A stretch of DNA of 45,455 bases from Deltaproteobacteria bacterium. Its GTDB lineage: Bacteria > Myxococcota_C > UBA6777. The stretch is taken from positions 1 to 45,455 of the forward strand of contig PCBK01000185.1 in the NCBI GenBank assembly GCA_002731275.1. The letters run 5' to 3'. The position numbers were made by a program, and so were the translations under genes. Below the pieces are notes generated by a model, which saw nothing but the letters and a program-made list of their open reading frames with translations, ran no database searches and was not told the DNA's origin. Of this stretch, positions 7,169-16,493 are shown one piece after another. The number at the start of each line of letters is the position of its first letter. The stretch's first letter is position 1.

Positions 7169-8512
7169 ATGCAATATTCAAGTACGAATCGTCAAGCGAA
7201 TCACACGTCCTTTCGTGAGGCTTTGCTCAAAGGCCAGGCGCCAGATCGTGGCCTTTATTTCCCCGAAGGGCTTCCCTCCTTCCCCGAAGGCTGTTGGCAG
7301 AAGTGGAAGGGCGCATCCTACGCAGAGATCGCCGCAGAGGTGCTCGGTCTGTTCCTCGAAGATGAGGTCGCGCCCGATGTGTTGCGTGCTATCTGTGAAG
7401 ATGCCTACAACTTCCCCGTCCCTATCGAACACGTCGAGGAGAAGCAATATATCCTGCGTCTCGATCAAGGCCCGACGGCTTCCTTCAAGGATTTTGCGGC
7501 CCGCGCGATGGCCCGCTTGATGTCACGCTTCATCAAAGAAGAGCAGCGCAAGTTACTCATTCTGACGGCCACATCAGGTGATACAGGCTCTGCGATCGCT
7601 CACGCTTTCTACGGTGTCGAAGGGATCGAGGTCGTCGTGCTCTTTCCCCGCGATGAGGTCAGCAACCGACAACGCAAGCAGATGACCACACTTGGCGGGA
7701 ACATTACGGCCATCGCGATCGATGGCAAATTTGATGACTGTCAGGCCTTTGTCAAGCAAGCCTTCGCTGATGACTCTCTCTCCCATCTACCCCTCTCTTC
7801 GGCCAACTCTATCAACATCGGTCGCCTGCTCCCGCAGATGGTTTACTACATCTACACGTACTGTCAGCTCGCCCAAGACGGAGAAGAATGCGTGATATCC
7901 GTTCCTTGTGGTAACTTTGGTAACGTGATGGGGGGGATTATCGCCAAGTGGATGGGGCTTCCGGTCAAGCGATTTGTGATCGCGGTCAACGAGAATGACG
8001 AGGTGCCTCGCTTCTTGCAAGATGGTGAGTACCACAAGATCGAGCCTTCGAGAAACTGCATCTCCAACGCAATGAACGTCGGCCACCCCTCCAACCTCGC
8101 ACGACTCGTTCATTTGTATGGTGGGTTTATGGACGAAAAGGGCGCGATCCACGAAGAACCCGATCTACAAAAGCTGCGAGATGATCTATTTGCCGTCAGC
8201 GTGACAGATGCAGAGACGAGAGAGACGATCAAAGAAGCCTACCAATCCCATAAACTCTTGCTCGAACCTCATGGTGCTGTCGGATGGGCCGGGTTGAAGT
8301 CCTTTTGGCAGGCACATCCAGAGACCCGCTCGATGTTGACATTTAGTGTGGAGACCGCACATCCCGCCAAATTCCCCGAAGAGATCCGTACGCTCTTGCA
8401 ATTTGAGCCTGAGATTCCTGCAGCACTCGAAGGACTCGATGAAAAAGAGGAATTTTTGCAGGAACTTGATGCAACCTATGAAGCTTTCCACGCGTTTCTC
8501 AAGCGTTTTTAA
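7169..8512 (+). CDS. thrC: Threonine synthase
   Basis: 447 residues, typical for the E. coli/yeast-type enzyme. It converts O-phospho-L-homoserine to threonine and phosphate using pyridoxal phosphate. The PLP lysine lies in TASFKDFAARAMA (about residue 107). The ATSGDTGSA segment (about 142) and NSINIGRLLPQ (about 212) are the family's phosphate/PLP-binding signatures, and the SVPCGNFGNVMGG loop (about 245) is also present. The N-terminal motif RG.YFPEGLP matches the family. The start MQYSSTNRQ fits the family N terminus and has AAAGG upstream; a longer open frame exists but lacks similarity. Stands alone, divergent from the motor genes. No other threonine-pathway gene is in the window. Confidence 0.95.
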   Translation: MQYSSTNRQANHTSFREALLKGQAPDRGLYFPEGLPSFPEGCWQKWKGASYAEIAAEVLGLFLEDEVAPDVLRAICEDAYNFPVPIEHVEEKQYILRLDQGPTASFKDFAARAMARLMSRFIKEEQRKLLILTATSGDTGSAIAHAFYGVEGIEVVVLFPRDEVSNRQRKQMTTLGGNITAIAIDGKFDDCQAFVKQAFADDSLSHLPLSSANSINIGRLLPQMVYYIYTYCQLAQDGEECVISVPCGNFGNVMGGIIAKWMGLPVKRFVIAVNENDEVPRFLQDGEYHKIEPSRNCISNAMNVGHPSNLARLVHLYGGFMDEKGAIHEEPDLQKLRDDLFAVSVTDAETRETIKEAYQSHKLLLEPHGAVGWAGLKSFWQAHPETRSMLTFSVETAHPAKFPEEIRTLLQFEPEIPAALEGLDEKEEFLQELDATYEAFHAFLKRF

Positions 8513-8536
8513 AGTGGGGGACACGCAGGGGGAGAT

Positions 8537-8974
8537 TTAGTAGCAAACTTTTCGTCGATAATTTCGATAGGTACAGTGGTAGCGACCTGGTACATAAACT
8601 CTTCGATAGGGGCAGCGCCAGTGGCCCGAAAACCCCCAACACTTTTGCCTCATAACATACCGTCCTCTTGAGCGAGTACAGTAGCGTTTTCTGTATGTAC
8701 GCCATACACACCGGCGGCGATAGCTCGAACCAGAGCGACGGTACGAGGTTGTATAGGTCCCATAGCGACCCGTGCAGATGTATTTTCGCGTGGATTGCCA
8801 ACTGCAGTGACGTCTGCCGTAGCGTGTCACGCATCTCCAGCTTCTTTTCCATCGGTAGGAGCAACCAGCCTCTGCCTTGGCTGGCATGAAAGTAAGTCCT
8901 GCAATGACAAGACCTAGACTCGTCAAAAGAGATAGGCCAAAAGTGATCGTGAGTATGTGTGAGAGCTTTTTCAT
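8537..8974 (-). CDS. Secreted, very basic 10-Cys protein rich in Arg, Tyr, Trp
   Basis: 145 residues. Start chosen at MKKLSHILTI, with AAAGGAG 6 bases upstream. A signal peptide of about 36 residues ends near AKAEAG. The mature part has ten Cys with a rough period of 9-12 residues (gaps 9, 8, 9, 21, 9, 12, 8, 12, 9) and almost no acidic residues. The repeated texture is C.WR.YR(K/R)..C. No known domain is recognised. The even Cys number suggests five disulfides in a secreted beta-rich fold. It could bind an anionic surface, peptidoglycan or nucleic acid, or be a toxin-like peptide; none of these is demonstrated. A 16-bp perfect palindrome lies 36 bp upstream of the start. Confidence 0.65.
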   Translation of the reverse strand: MKKLSHILTITFGLSLLTSLGLVIAGLTFMPAKAEAGCSYRWKRSWRCVTRYGRRHCSWQSTRKYICTGRYGTYTTSYRRSGSSYRRRCVWRTYRKRYCTRSRGRYVMRQKCWGFSGHWRCPYRRVYVPGRYHCTYRNYRRKVCY

Positions 8975-9250
8975 CGGGGGCTCCTTTTTGGGAGATGGGT
9001 ACGTTGACAATGTCATATATGACATGCTCTTTTCCATTTGCTATCAAAAGCATCACAAATCCAAAAGAAACTCTCCTTCTAGAACACTTTTGTGCTTCTT
9101 TGTGTCATAGCACATGGTGTACTCTCAGCATTTCCCAAAAAGTGTGCGACTACACTGCACAGACTTCGTCCGCTCTTGAGAGTGACCCAAATGGGGCTCT
9201 CTCCAAAAAACAATCGCGTCTATTTGTTTTTGAATACAAGAGGTTTGGTG
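8975..9250. promoter_or_regulatory. Divergent regulatory gap with 16-bp palindrome at 9010-9025
   Basis: ATGTCATATATGACAT is a perfect palindrome at 9010-9025 lying just upstream of the leftward 10-Cys gene, with TTGACA adjacent at 9004-9009 on the plus strand. This is the form of a dimeric repressor operator. The rest of the gap shows no clear -10/-35 pair or gene. Confidence 0.5.
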
Positions 9251-11656
9251 ATGAAGTTTTCTCGTATAAGCGTGGTGCTCAGTGTATTGATGTTATGTAG
9301 TGTCGGCACTCTACTTGGAGAAGGTTGTGGCGGTAGTTCAGCTGTTTGTAAGCGAGACACCGATTGTCCGAGTAACCAACATTGTCGCGAAGACGTCCAG
9401 TTGTGTGATTTTGTCTGCGAAGAAGACTCTGATTGTGGCGATGGATTCACATGTTCAAGGCGTCGTGAGTGTGTAAAGAAGACCGTTGAGGCGGAGCCGA
9501 TCTGCGCGGATGGTGAATGTCATGGGGGAGACGCTTCGACTGGGAATGATGAGCCCACGAAGACTTGCAACTCTGGAGATACCCAAGCGTGTTACACAGG
9601 TGGTCCAGGGACACAGGACGTGGGTGTTTGTCAGGCTGGTAAACGCACGTGTGTGGATGGAACGTGGGGAGCTTGTGTCGGTGAGATCATTCCAAAAGGC
9701 GAAGAATGTAACAATATCGATGATGATTGCAACGGACAAGTCGACGATCGTGAGGGATGTCAAAAGTGCACACAAGATCAAGACTGTCCTCCTGAGCGTT
9801 CATCTTGTCGTGCTGGCGTGTGTATTTTGTTGTGCAAAGATGACAGTATTTGTGTCGATCAGGAACGATGTCTTCAGGGATTTTGTCAACCTTGTCTCGA
9901 TGGAGGACGCCGCTCGTCCAAAGAAGTATGTAACGGCAAAGATGACGACTGTGACGGTGTTGTGGATAACGGACTTGCGCCACGTTCTTGCTACAACGGT
10001 CCCGCGGGTACGGCTGGTGTTGGGCGTTGCAAGGCCGGTACACAAGCGTGCAAAGGAGGCGTTTGGGGAGCATGTACAGACGAAGTAAAGCCTGCAACAG
10101 AGACATGTAACGGAAAAGACGATGATTGCGATGGGAGCATCGACGAGATTCCCTCACAGAGCTGCTACGGTGGTCCTTCTGGGACGGCAGGAAAGGGAGT
10201 ATGTCGCCAAGGAACACGTTCTTGTCGCAATGCCCAGTGGACGAGTTGTGTCGGAGAGGTGCGTCCGAGCACAGAGTCGTGCAACACAAAAGACGACGAT
10301 TGTGATGGGAGTATCGATGAAGGTTGTAGCTGTGTCGACGGAAAGACACGTTCTTGTGGGACAAACACTGGTTTATGTCGTACAGGGACACAGACCTGTC
10401 GAGGGGGGCAGTGGGGAAGCTGTGTCGGTGAGATCAAGCCCAAGACAGAGATCTGTGAAGGTAGCGTCGATGAAGATTGTGACGGGCAGGTCGATGAAGG
10501 TTGCAGCTGTGTCGACGGAAAGACCCGTACATGTGGGAAAAACACAGGTGAATGTAAGACAGGCACGGAGACGTGTCAGGGGGGGCAGTGGGGAAGCTGC
10601 GTCGGTGAGGTCAAGCCAGCAACGGAGATCTGTAATGGTAAAGATGACAACTGCGATGGAAAGATCGATGAGACGTATCCTGGCAAAGGACAGTTGTGTA
10701 ATACGCCTGCTTCGACATCTTGTTGGGCCAAAAAGATCAACGTCTGTGAACAAGGTGTCAAACGCTGTGGTCTGCCCAATGTGAGGAGTCAATCTTTCCG
10801 GCCTCGTAAGGACTTGACCTTCTCTTCAGATAGCAAGACGATCGTGTTTATCCGTGATTGGGACTCTCCAGCACATCGCGCCGCGACGACCCCAGTCACT
10901 GGCAGTAGTACGTCTTCTCTCCCTTACCACAGCGCCAAAAAAAGTTTGTACACTGTCGTAATGCGCAATGATAACAAGTATATTTGGTCTTGTCTTTACA
11001 GTGATGGGGTCGTTGGCTGGTCGAAGACATCTTCTTCTTGGAAAGAGGAGGCGTGGGGAGGCTCTGGGTGTCGTTTTGTCGCGTTGAACAAAGCCAACAC
11101 GATCTTGGTCTCTGTTGGGCGCACGACCGCAGAGGTGTGGGATGTCGCGACCAAGACCGTGAAAAAGAAGATCACCTTCAAAACGACCGAGTATCCCAAC
11201 GATCAAGCGATCAACGAAGCGGGAACCATCATGTACACAGTTTCAACAGATGGATATGTACGTAAGTGGGATCTGGCGACAGGAACACTCTCCGCGAGCT
11301 GGCAGGCACATACCAAAGCATATGATGTGGCCTTGTCCAAAGATGGCAAGCTGCTCGCGACGGGATCGAGTAGCAGCGAGGTCAAGATTTGGGATACTGC
11401 GACACAAAAGACCTTGAAGAGTTTTTACGCCAGTCGAACGAAGATGGCCTTCTCTCCTGACGGAAAGGTGCTCGCAGTTTCGGGAGGTAGCGCGAGATTA
11501 TACGATGTCGCAACAGGTAAGCAGATCAACAGCATCAGCCTGAACAAAGAGAGCAATGACAGCGTCGTGTTCAGTCCTGATGGAAAGTATCTGATGACGT
11601 CGTCCAGCTCGACTGTCCATTACGGCGAGTATATGCAGGTGTGGACCTGTCCTTGA
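9251..11656 (+). CDS. MopE-type repeat protein with C-terminal WD40-like propeller
   Basis: 801 residues. Start at MKFSRISVV (AGAGG upstream); the signal ends near LLGEGCGG, possibly lipidated. Residues about 30-75 are Cys-rich. About 130-490 consists of repeated modules of roughly 50 residues: a CNGKDDDCDG.(I/V)DE loop followed by G.CR.GTQ.C..G.WG.C.(G/D)E. This DxDxDG-type loop is the 'putative metal-binding' motif of MopE and many delta-type surface proteins, probably calcium-binding. From about 515 to the end there are WD40-like blades (VWDVATK, KWDLATGTL, KIWDTATQ, FSPDGKYL). The gene converges with the response regulator, with stops 1 bp apart. Likely a large extracellular scaffold; ligand unknown. 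Confidence 0.82.
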   Translation: MKFSRISVVLSVLMLCSVGTLLGEGCGGSSAVCKRDTDCPSNQHCREDVQLCDFVCEEDSDCGDGFTCSRRRECVKKTVEAEPICADGECHGGDASTGNDEPTKTCNSGDTQACYTGGPGTQDVGVCQAGKRTCVDGTWGACVGEIIPKGEECNNIDDDCNGQVDDREGCQKCTQDQDCPPERSSCRAGVCILLCKDDSICVDQERCLQGFCQPCLDGGRRSSKEVCNGKDDDCDGVVDNGLAPRSCYNGPAGTAGVGRCKAGTQACKGGVWGACTDEVKPATETCNGKDDDCDGSIDEIPSQSCYGGPSGTAGKGVCRQGTRSCRNAQWTSCVGEVRPSTESCNTKDDDCDGSIDEGCSCVDGKTRSCGTNTGLCRTGTQTCRGGQWGSCVGEIKPKTEICEGSVDEDCDGQVDEGCSCVDGKTRTCGKNTGECKTGTETCQGGQWGSCVGEVKPATEICNGKDDNCDGKIDETYPGKGQLCNTPASTSCWAKKINVCEQGVKRCGLPNVRSQSFRPRKDLTFSSDSKTIVFIRDWDSPAHRAATTPVTGSSTSSLPYHSAKKSLYTVVMRNDNKYIWSCLYSDGVVGWSKTSSSWKEEAWGGSGCRFVALNKANTILVSVGRTTAEVWDVATKTVKKKITFKTTEYPNDQAINEAGTIMYTVSTDGYVRKWDLATGTLSASWQAHTKAYDVALSKDGKLLATGSSSSEVKIWDTATQKTLKSFYASRTKMAFSPDGKVLAVSGGSARLYDVATGKQINSISLNKESNDSVVFSPDGKYLMTSSSSTVHYGEYMQVWTCP

Positions 11657-11657
11657 G

Positions 11658-12098
11658 TTACGCTGAGGGGGGGAGGTGGACGGCCTTTAGCCAAAAGAGC
11701 GAGATCGATTTGACGATAGCCTCCATACTTTCTGACCCACTAGGTTTAGTGATGTAAGCTGATGCGCCTGACTCGTAGGATTTGAGGATGTCGATCTCTG
11801 CGTCAGAGGAGGTCAGCACAACGACAGGGATTCTCTTGAGCACATCGTCGTGTTTGACTGCGTCCAAAAACTCTGTGCCATTCATCTTGGGCATGTTCAG
11901 GTCGAGGAGAATCAGGTCGACAGGAGGGCTCTTTTCGTAAGGGGGTTTTCTTTGCAAAAAGTCCAGGGCTTCTTGTCCATCATGGACGACACTCAAATGA
12001 CAAAGGATCTTGTCCTTCTTGAAAGACGTGCGGATGAGCATGACATCGCCAAGGTTGTCCTCCACAAGTAACACTGAGGGACGATCATCTGGAGTCAT
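11658..12098 (-). CDS. CheY-like single-domain response regulator (Rcp1 type)
   Basis: 146 residues, a lone receiver domain. The acidic pocket is LLVEDN (about 10-15), the phospho-acceptor Asp is in DLILLDLNMPKMNG, and VVVLTSS and the Lys in YITKPSG complete the active site. The pattern EDN.GDV.L.......K and the CheY-like length resemble Rcp1, which pairs with phytochrome-type kinases of the kind encoded directly upstream. Its start overlaps the kinase gene's end by 14 bp, showing one operon. There is no output domain, so it probably relays phosphate or binds a target protein. Confidence 0.9.
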   Translation of the reverse strand: MTPDDRPSVLLVEDNLGDVMLIRTSFKKDKILCHLSVVHDGQEALDFLQRKPPYEKSPPVDLILLDLNMPKMNGTEFLDAVKHDDVLKRIPVVVLTSSDAEIDILKSYESGASAYITKPSGSESMEAIVKSISLFWLKAVHLPPSA

Positions 12099-14373
12099 CT
12101 ATTTCTTCCTGCGTGATGGGGAGAGTGAAGTAAAAACATGTGCCTTCTCCTGGCGTCGACTCGACCCAAATGTCACCACCATGACGCTGGATGATTTTCT
12201 TGGCGATCGCAAGACCGGCCCCGGTGCCTGGATACTCCTCTCGACGATGGAGTCGTTGGAACATCTCAAAGATCCGCTTGTAGGATTTGGCGGCGATGCC
12301 GATCCCATGATCTTGGACAGAGATGAGCCAATCACTCTCTCTTTGCGTTGCTGAGACTGCAAAGTAAGGCGCTTTATCTTTTTGGCAGAATTTGAGCGCG
12401 TTGAGTATGAGATTTTGGAACACACGCCTGAGCTGCCCAGGATCAACAGGTACAGTCGGCAGTGTCTCTATTGTATAGGTCGCCCCCGAATCTTCAAGAG
12501 CCAGTGTGATATCTCTCATGACTTCTTGCACGAGTTTGTTGAGATCTGTGTGTACGAAATGTCTTCCTTGGGTCGAGACTCTGGAGAGTGCGAGCAACTC
12601 TTTTAAGAGTGTTTGCATCCTTTGTCCGCCATCGATCATGAAGAAGAGATACTCATCAAGCAGCTCATCCTGGCCTTTGATCTCCTCTTCGATGAGTTTG
12701 CCGAAGTTGACGATCATACGCAGAGGTTCTTGTAGATCATGGGAGGATACGTAGGCAAACTGTTCGAGCTCTTTGTTCGATGATTCGAGTTTTTCAGCGT
12801 ATTGTTCTGCACGCTCTGTTTCCTGTTGTAGCGCGTCGTTCGCTTGTTGAAGCTGTAACGCGATATGTCCCTGACGCAGCGCATAGGAAAGCATCGTGGG
12901 CAAGAGAAAGGTGACGAGCAGCATTAAGACGAGGACAAGCCAGGGCAAAGAGGTGCGGAATCGAGCTTGTAGGCTGGGGAGAGACCAGACGCGTACATTC
13001 CAATGTGTGCTAAGGAGCGGAGTGTTGATATTGTACGAGAGGCTTGAGGGTGGTGGTTTGGTGTGTGTATGACTTTGATAGAGGGTGTGTTGGGCATGTG
13101 AAATGGTCGCCGCAAAGTCTTTCTTTTGCCTTCGGAAGAGTTCGTCCACAAAGCGCGTCATGTCGAACAGCGAGACGAGAATATGTGCAGTCTTGGAGGT
13201 GTGTTTGTTCGATGTAATGAGGACAAATGTTCTGCGTTGTTTACCTGACGGAGTGTACGAGAGCAGCAACTCTTTGCGTGTCTGGGCGGCTCTTTTGAGG
13301 AGAGTGTGTTGGTCCCTGAGAAACTGGTTGATCAGTTGTTTCTCTTTCTGGGATTGTGCGAACAGCTTCCAGGTTGTGTCTTTGGCGATGTTTCTGTAAG
13401 CGAGCGCCATGAAACAAGGAAATCTTACGATAGCGTGTGTGAGTGTTTGGTGCCATTTGAGCGATGGTGTGGTGTTTTGGTGCGCCCATTTTTGTTTGAG
13501 TCGACGGATGGGGAGGAGGCGCGAGTTGATGGTCTTTTGAAGCGAAGTGCTTAGCTCGACGGTGGCTCTCTCTACTTCATGCCGAATATGTAGTGTCTCT
13601 GTTGCGTACAGAGCCCATGACAGATGGAGCGCGGCAAAGAACAGCGTCAACGCAACAGGGATCAAGTAAAACCAAAACTCTCTGCCATCGTTATAGCCTG
13701 GGAGCGCGTATGTTCTCAGAATGACCGCCAAAGACAGGATAAGGAAGCCTGTCGAGGTGTGGAGCGCCATCTGTGAGAGGTTTCCCCATCCGTCGAATGC
13801 TCCCTCGATACCGCTCATATAGCCAAAGAGCGAGACGCTACTTATCCCCAACACCAGTGAGCTGAGCGCGATGACTACGATCGTTCGTAAAAAGGTCTCA
13901 CGACGTGCGAGAAAGAGCGCGACCCCCATCAGTGTATAACAGATGGCTGTGTTGGAGGACATGCGACCAGGATGGGTCACTTTGACGCCTACAAAGTCGG
14001 AGACAAAGAACTCGTCAATGTGAAAGTTGAGGCCTGTTGCGTATTGGAGAAGGGTGGCGGCTGAGAGGGTGAATGTCAGCGTCGCAAAGAGCGCAGTGAG
14101 CGTCCGTCGACCTCGTAGCAGAGAGAAGAGCGCGAGCCCCGAGAGCAACAGCGCCAACGCCGTGTTGAATTGCATGGAGACGAACGACGGCATCACCTGG
14201 ATCAGGCGCTTGTTGTGGGTATACCATCCTGTGATGACCAGTAAAGACAGTATCCAGCCGAGAGTATTGAGGATGTAAGTGATGCGAAGGAGTTGGGTGG
14301 ACCTTGGGGGAGGAGCTTGTGACATCAACTTGCTCGGATGTTTGGAACTTTGTTGCTTGCTTGTTGATGCCAT
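12085..14373 (-). CDS. Membrane sensor histidine kinase
   Basis: 762 residues. The N-terminal third (about 25-265) has about seven hydrophobic helices, an integral-membrane sensor. It is followed by a probable extracytoplasmic CHASE-like region (about 270-470) and a further helix (about 480-500). A coiled coil then leads to the dimerisation domain with the phospho-His in YVSSHDLQEPLRM (about 555). The catalytic domain has an N box (LILNALKFC), G1 (VQDHGIGI) and G2 (GTGAGLAIAKKI). The HDLQEPLR form is typical of phytochrome-like kinases partnered by Rcp1-like regulators. It lies 24 bp after the GGDEF-EAL gene and overlaps the regulator gene. Signal unknown. Confidence 0.88.
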   Translation of the reverse strand: MASTSKQQSSKHPSKLMSQAPPPRSTQLLRITYILNTLGWILSLLVITGWYTHNKRLIQVMPSFVSMQFNTALALLLSGLALFSLLRGRRTLTALFATLTFTLSAATLLQYATGLNFHIDEFFVSDFVGVKVTHPGRMSSNTAICYTLMGVALFLARRETFLRTIVVIALSSLVLGISSVSLFGYMSGIEGAFDGWGNLSQMALHTSTGFLILSLAVILRTYALPGYNDGREFWFYLIPVALTLFFAALHLSWALYATETLHIRHEVERATVELSTSLQKTINSRLLPIRRLKQKWAHQNTTPSLKWHQTLTHAIVRFPCFMALAYRNIAKDTTWKLFAQSQKEKQLINQFLRDQHTLLKRAAQTRKELLLSYTPSGKQRRTFVLITSNKHTSKTAHILVSLFDMTRFVDELFRRQKKDFAATISHAQHTLYQSHTHTKPPPSSLSYNINTPLLSTHWNVRVWSLPSLQARFRTSLPWLVLVLMLLVTFLLPTMLSYALRQGHIALQLQQANDALQQETERAEQYAEKLESSNKELEQFAYVSSHDLQEPLRMIVNFGKLIEEEIKGQDELLDEYLFFMIDGGQRMQTLLKELLALSRVSTQGRHFVHTDLNKLVQEVMRDITLALEDSGATYTIETLPTVPVDPGQLRRVFQNLILNALKFCQKDKAPYFAVSATQRESDWLISVQDHGIGIAAKSYKRIFEMFQRLHRREEYPGTGAGLAIAKKIIQRHGGDIWVESTPGEGTCFYFTLPITQEEIDDSR

Positions 14374-14397
14374 GGTGACCTCTTTTTGAGGGTGGAG

Positions 14398-16458
14398 TCA
14401 GATACTTTCGCGCGTTGCGTGCTTTTCGAGGAGCCACTGGGTTTGGTGGGAGAGGAGTATTTCAGCCTCAGAGGAAGGGATAGGTTTGGAAAAATAGTAA
14501 CCTTGCATATATCGACAGCCCCAATCCTTCAGGTCTTCGAGATGTTCTTTTTGCTCGACACCTTCTGCGACAACGTCAAGCCCAAAGTGCTCTGCAAGTG
14601 AGACGATAGTGCGTACAAGTGTGCGTTGTTTGCCTCCTTTTGCCATGTCCATGACAAAAGAGCGGTCGATTTTCAGTGTGTTGATCGGGAAGTGTTGCAA
14701 GTATGCGAGTGAAGAGTAGCCGGTCCCAAAGTCATCCATACAGATGTAGAATTGTTGTTCTTTGAGTTTTTGGAGGAGTGAGATGGCCTCTTCGGTTTGC
14801 TCCATCAGCATGGTCTCTGTGATCTCAAGACCGACGTACTCGGGTAAGACCCCACTTTGGGAGGCGATCTGCTGGATGGTGGAGAGCGCGTCTTTGGCTG
14901 TGAGTTGCCGACTTGAGATGTTGATGTTGATACGCAATGTCGGGTCAAATACTTGCTGCCATCGCAAGAGTTGTTTACATGCTGCTTCAAAAACCCACCA
15001 ACCGAGTGTATTGATCAGATTGGACTCTTCGGCGAGGGGGACGAAGAGATCTGGATAGAGTAAGCCACGAGTCGGATGTTGCCAGCGGACGAGCGCCTCG
15101 AAGCCTGAGATGCAGCCTCTGTTGCAGTCAATGATGGGTTGATAGTGGAGAACAAATTGTTCATTGATGAGCCCGTGTCGTAACTCCGCTTCGAGCTGTA
15201 AGCGTTCGACTGCTTTTGCATGCATCTTCTTGTCGAAGATCGCGTAGGGCATATTCTTGTTCTTTTTTGCCCTATACATCGCATTATCTGCATCCCTCAG
15301 GTAGTCTCCTGGGCGTTTCGACGCCTGGTGTCCGAAGGCGATGCCGATGCTCGTTGTGACAAAGAGGGTGTGTCCTTCGAGTTGGAAGGGTGCCTCCAGA
15401 GCTTGTTGTATCCGTTCGGCGACTCGGATTGCGTCCTGTGGCCCGTGTAGATCCCTCAGGAGGATGACGAACTCATCTCCTCCAAGCCGAGCGACAATAT
15501 CGCTATCTCGCAAGCCTTTTCCGATGCGTTCTGCGAACTGAATCAACAGAATGTCCCCGACCGCGTGTCCCAAGCCGTCGTTTACTCGCTTGAAGCGGTC
15601 GACATCCAAAAAAAGCACTGCGAATGGACGCATCATGTGCTTTTGGGTGAGTGTTTGCGCTAGGGTCTCCAATAGGAATTTTCTGTTTGGGAGGTTTGTG
15701 AGGACATCGTGCTGTGCTGAGTGCTGTAGTTGTTGTTCAGCTCGTTTTTGTTTGGTGATATCTTCGGCGTACAGATAAAATTGCCGACTGCCTGGCAGGG
15801 GGACGATCTGAAAGCGAAAAAAGGAGGACGCAAGCTCTTGCTCATGGGTGGTGCTTTTTTTCATCACCGCAGCCTGACGTAGCCACTCTCGCCATGTCTC
15901 TTGTACATAGTGATTCACGTAACAATCGCACAACGCACAGAGCTGCTCGCTGGCTTTGTTTGCGTACAAAACTTGTCCATCCTCCGAAATCCGCAGGACA
16001 GGGTTTGGGTTGTTGTCTGGAAATTGAGCGAGGATGTGTAGGGAGTGTTCAAGTTCTTTTCGCTGGATGGCGTTGTCGATGACTCTGTGGAGCCAGTATC
16101 CATCGAATTTACCCTTGACCAGAAAATCCTGGGCACCTTGGCGTACTGCTTCTGTTGCAAGCAGCTCATCATCCATGCCTGTCATGACAACCATGGGGAT
16201 ATCGCGATGGTGTTTTTGCATCACGATAAGTGTCTCTATCCCTTTACTGTCGATCAAACCAAGATCCAAGAGGACAACATCAACAGGTTGTGTGCGCAAA
16301 GTTGTGAGCCCACCTTCTGTACTGTCCTCACGTTGTAACAAGTAGGTTGTGCCTCTCTGTTTGCGCAACATCGCTTTGATCAACAACACATCCCCAGGAT
16401 TATCTTCCAGCAAAAGGACGTGGATGGTAGAGCTTTTTTCTTGGGCATGAAGTGCCAT
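14398..16458 (-). CDS. Receiver-PAS-GGDEF-EAL c-di-GMP protein
   Basis: About 686 residues. Receiver domain (about 10-130) with LLLEDN, phospho-acceptor VVLLDLGL, VMTG and FLVKGK. A PAS-like segment (about 145-255) ends in the linker DITKQKRAEQQL. GGDEF domain (about 265-420) has the intact ARLGGDEF active loop and an RDSD inhibitory site five residues before it. EAL domain (about 435-680) has GFEALVRW, EITET, DDFGTGYSSL, KIDRSF and AEGVEQ, all catalytic positions present. So it can probably both make and break cyclic di-GMP under phosphorylation control. A GTG 12 bases upstream (16470) is the alternative start. First gene of the signalling operon with the kinase and CheY-like protein. Confidence 0.92.
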   Translation of the reverse strand: MALHAQEKSSTIHVLLLEDNPGDVLLIKAMLRKQRGTTYLLQREDSTEGGLTTLRTQPVDVVLLDLGLIDSKGIETLIVMQKHHRDIPMVVMTGMDDELLATEAVRQGAQDFLVKGKFDGYWLHRVIDNAIQRKELEHSLHILAQFPDNNPNPVLRISEDGQVLYANKASEQLCALCDCYVNHYVQETWREWLRQAAVMKKSTTHEQELASSFFRFQIVPLPGSRQFYLYAEDITKQKRAEQQLQHSAQHDVLTNLPNRKFLLETLAQTLTQKHMMRPFAVLFLDVDRFKRVNDGLGHAVGDILLIQFAERIGKGLRDSDIVARLGGDEFVILLRDLHGPQDAIRVAERIQQALEAPFQLEGHTLFVTTSIGIAFGHQASKRPGDYLRDADNAMYRAKKNKNMPYAIFDKKMHAKAVERLQLEAELRHGLINEQFVLHYQPIIDCNRGCISGFEALVRWQHPTRGLLYPDLFVPLAEESNLINTLGWWVFEAACKQLLRWQQVFDPTLRININISSRQLTAKDALSTIQQIASQSGVLPEYVGLEITETMLMEQTEEAISLLQKLKEQQFYICMDDFGTGYSSLAYLQHFPINTLKIDRSFVMDMAKGGKQRTLVRTIVSLAEHFGLDVVAEGVEQKEHLEDLKDWGCRYMQGYYFSKPIPSSEAEILLSHQTQWLLEKHATRESI

Positions 16459-16493
16459 TTGGGTTGTCACTCTCTGTCATATCATGGGAATGA

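Noticed and set aside
4612..8512. A complete Zorya defence system
   Set aside because: Only ZorA- and ZorB-like genes are present; the flanking genes are thrC and a lipoprotein, with no helicase or nuclease.
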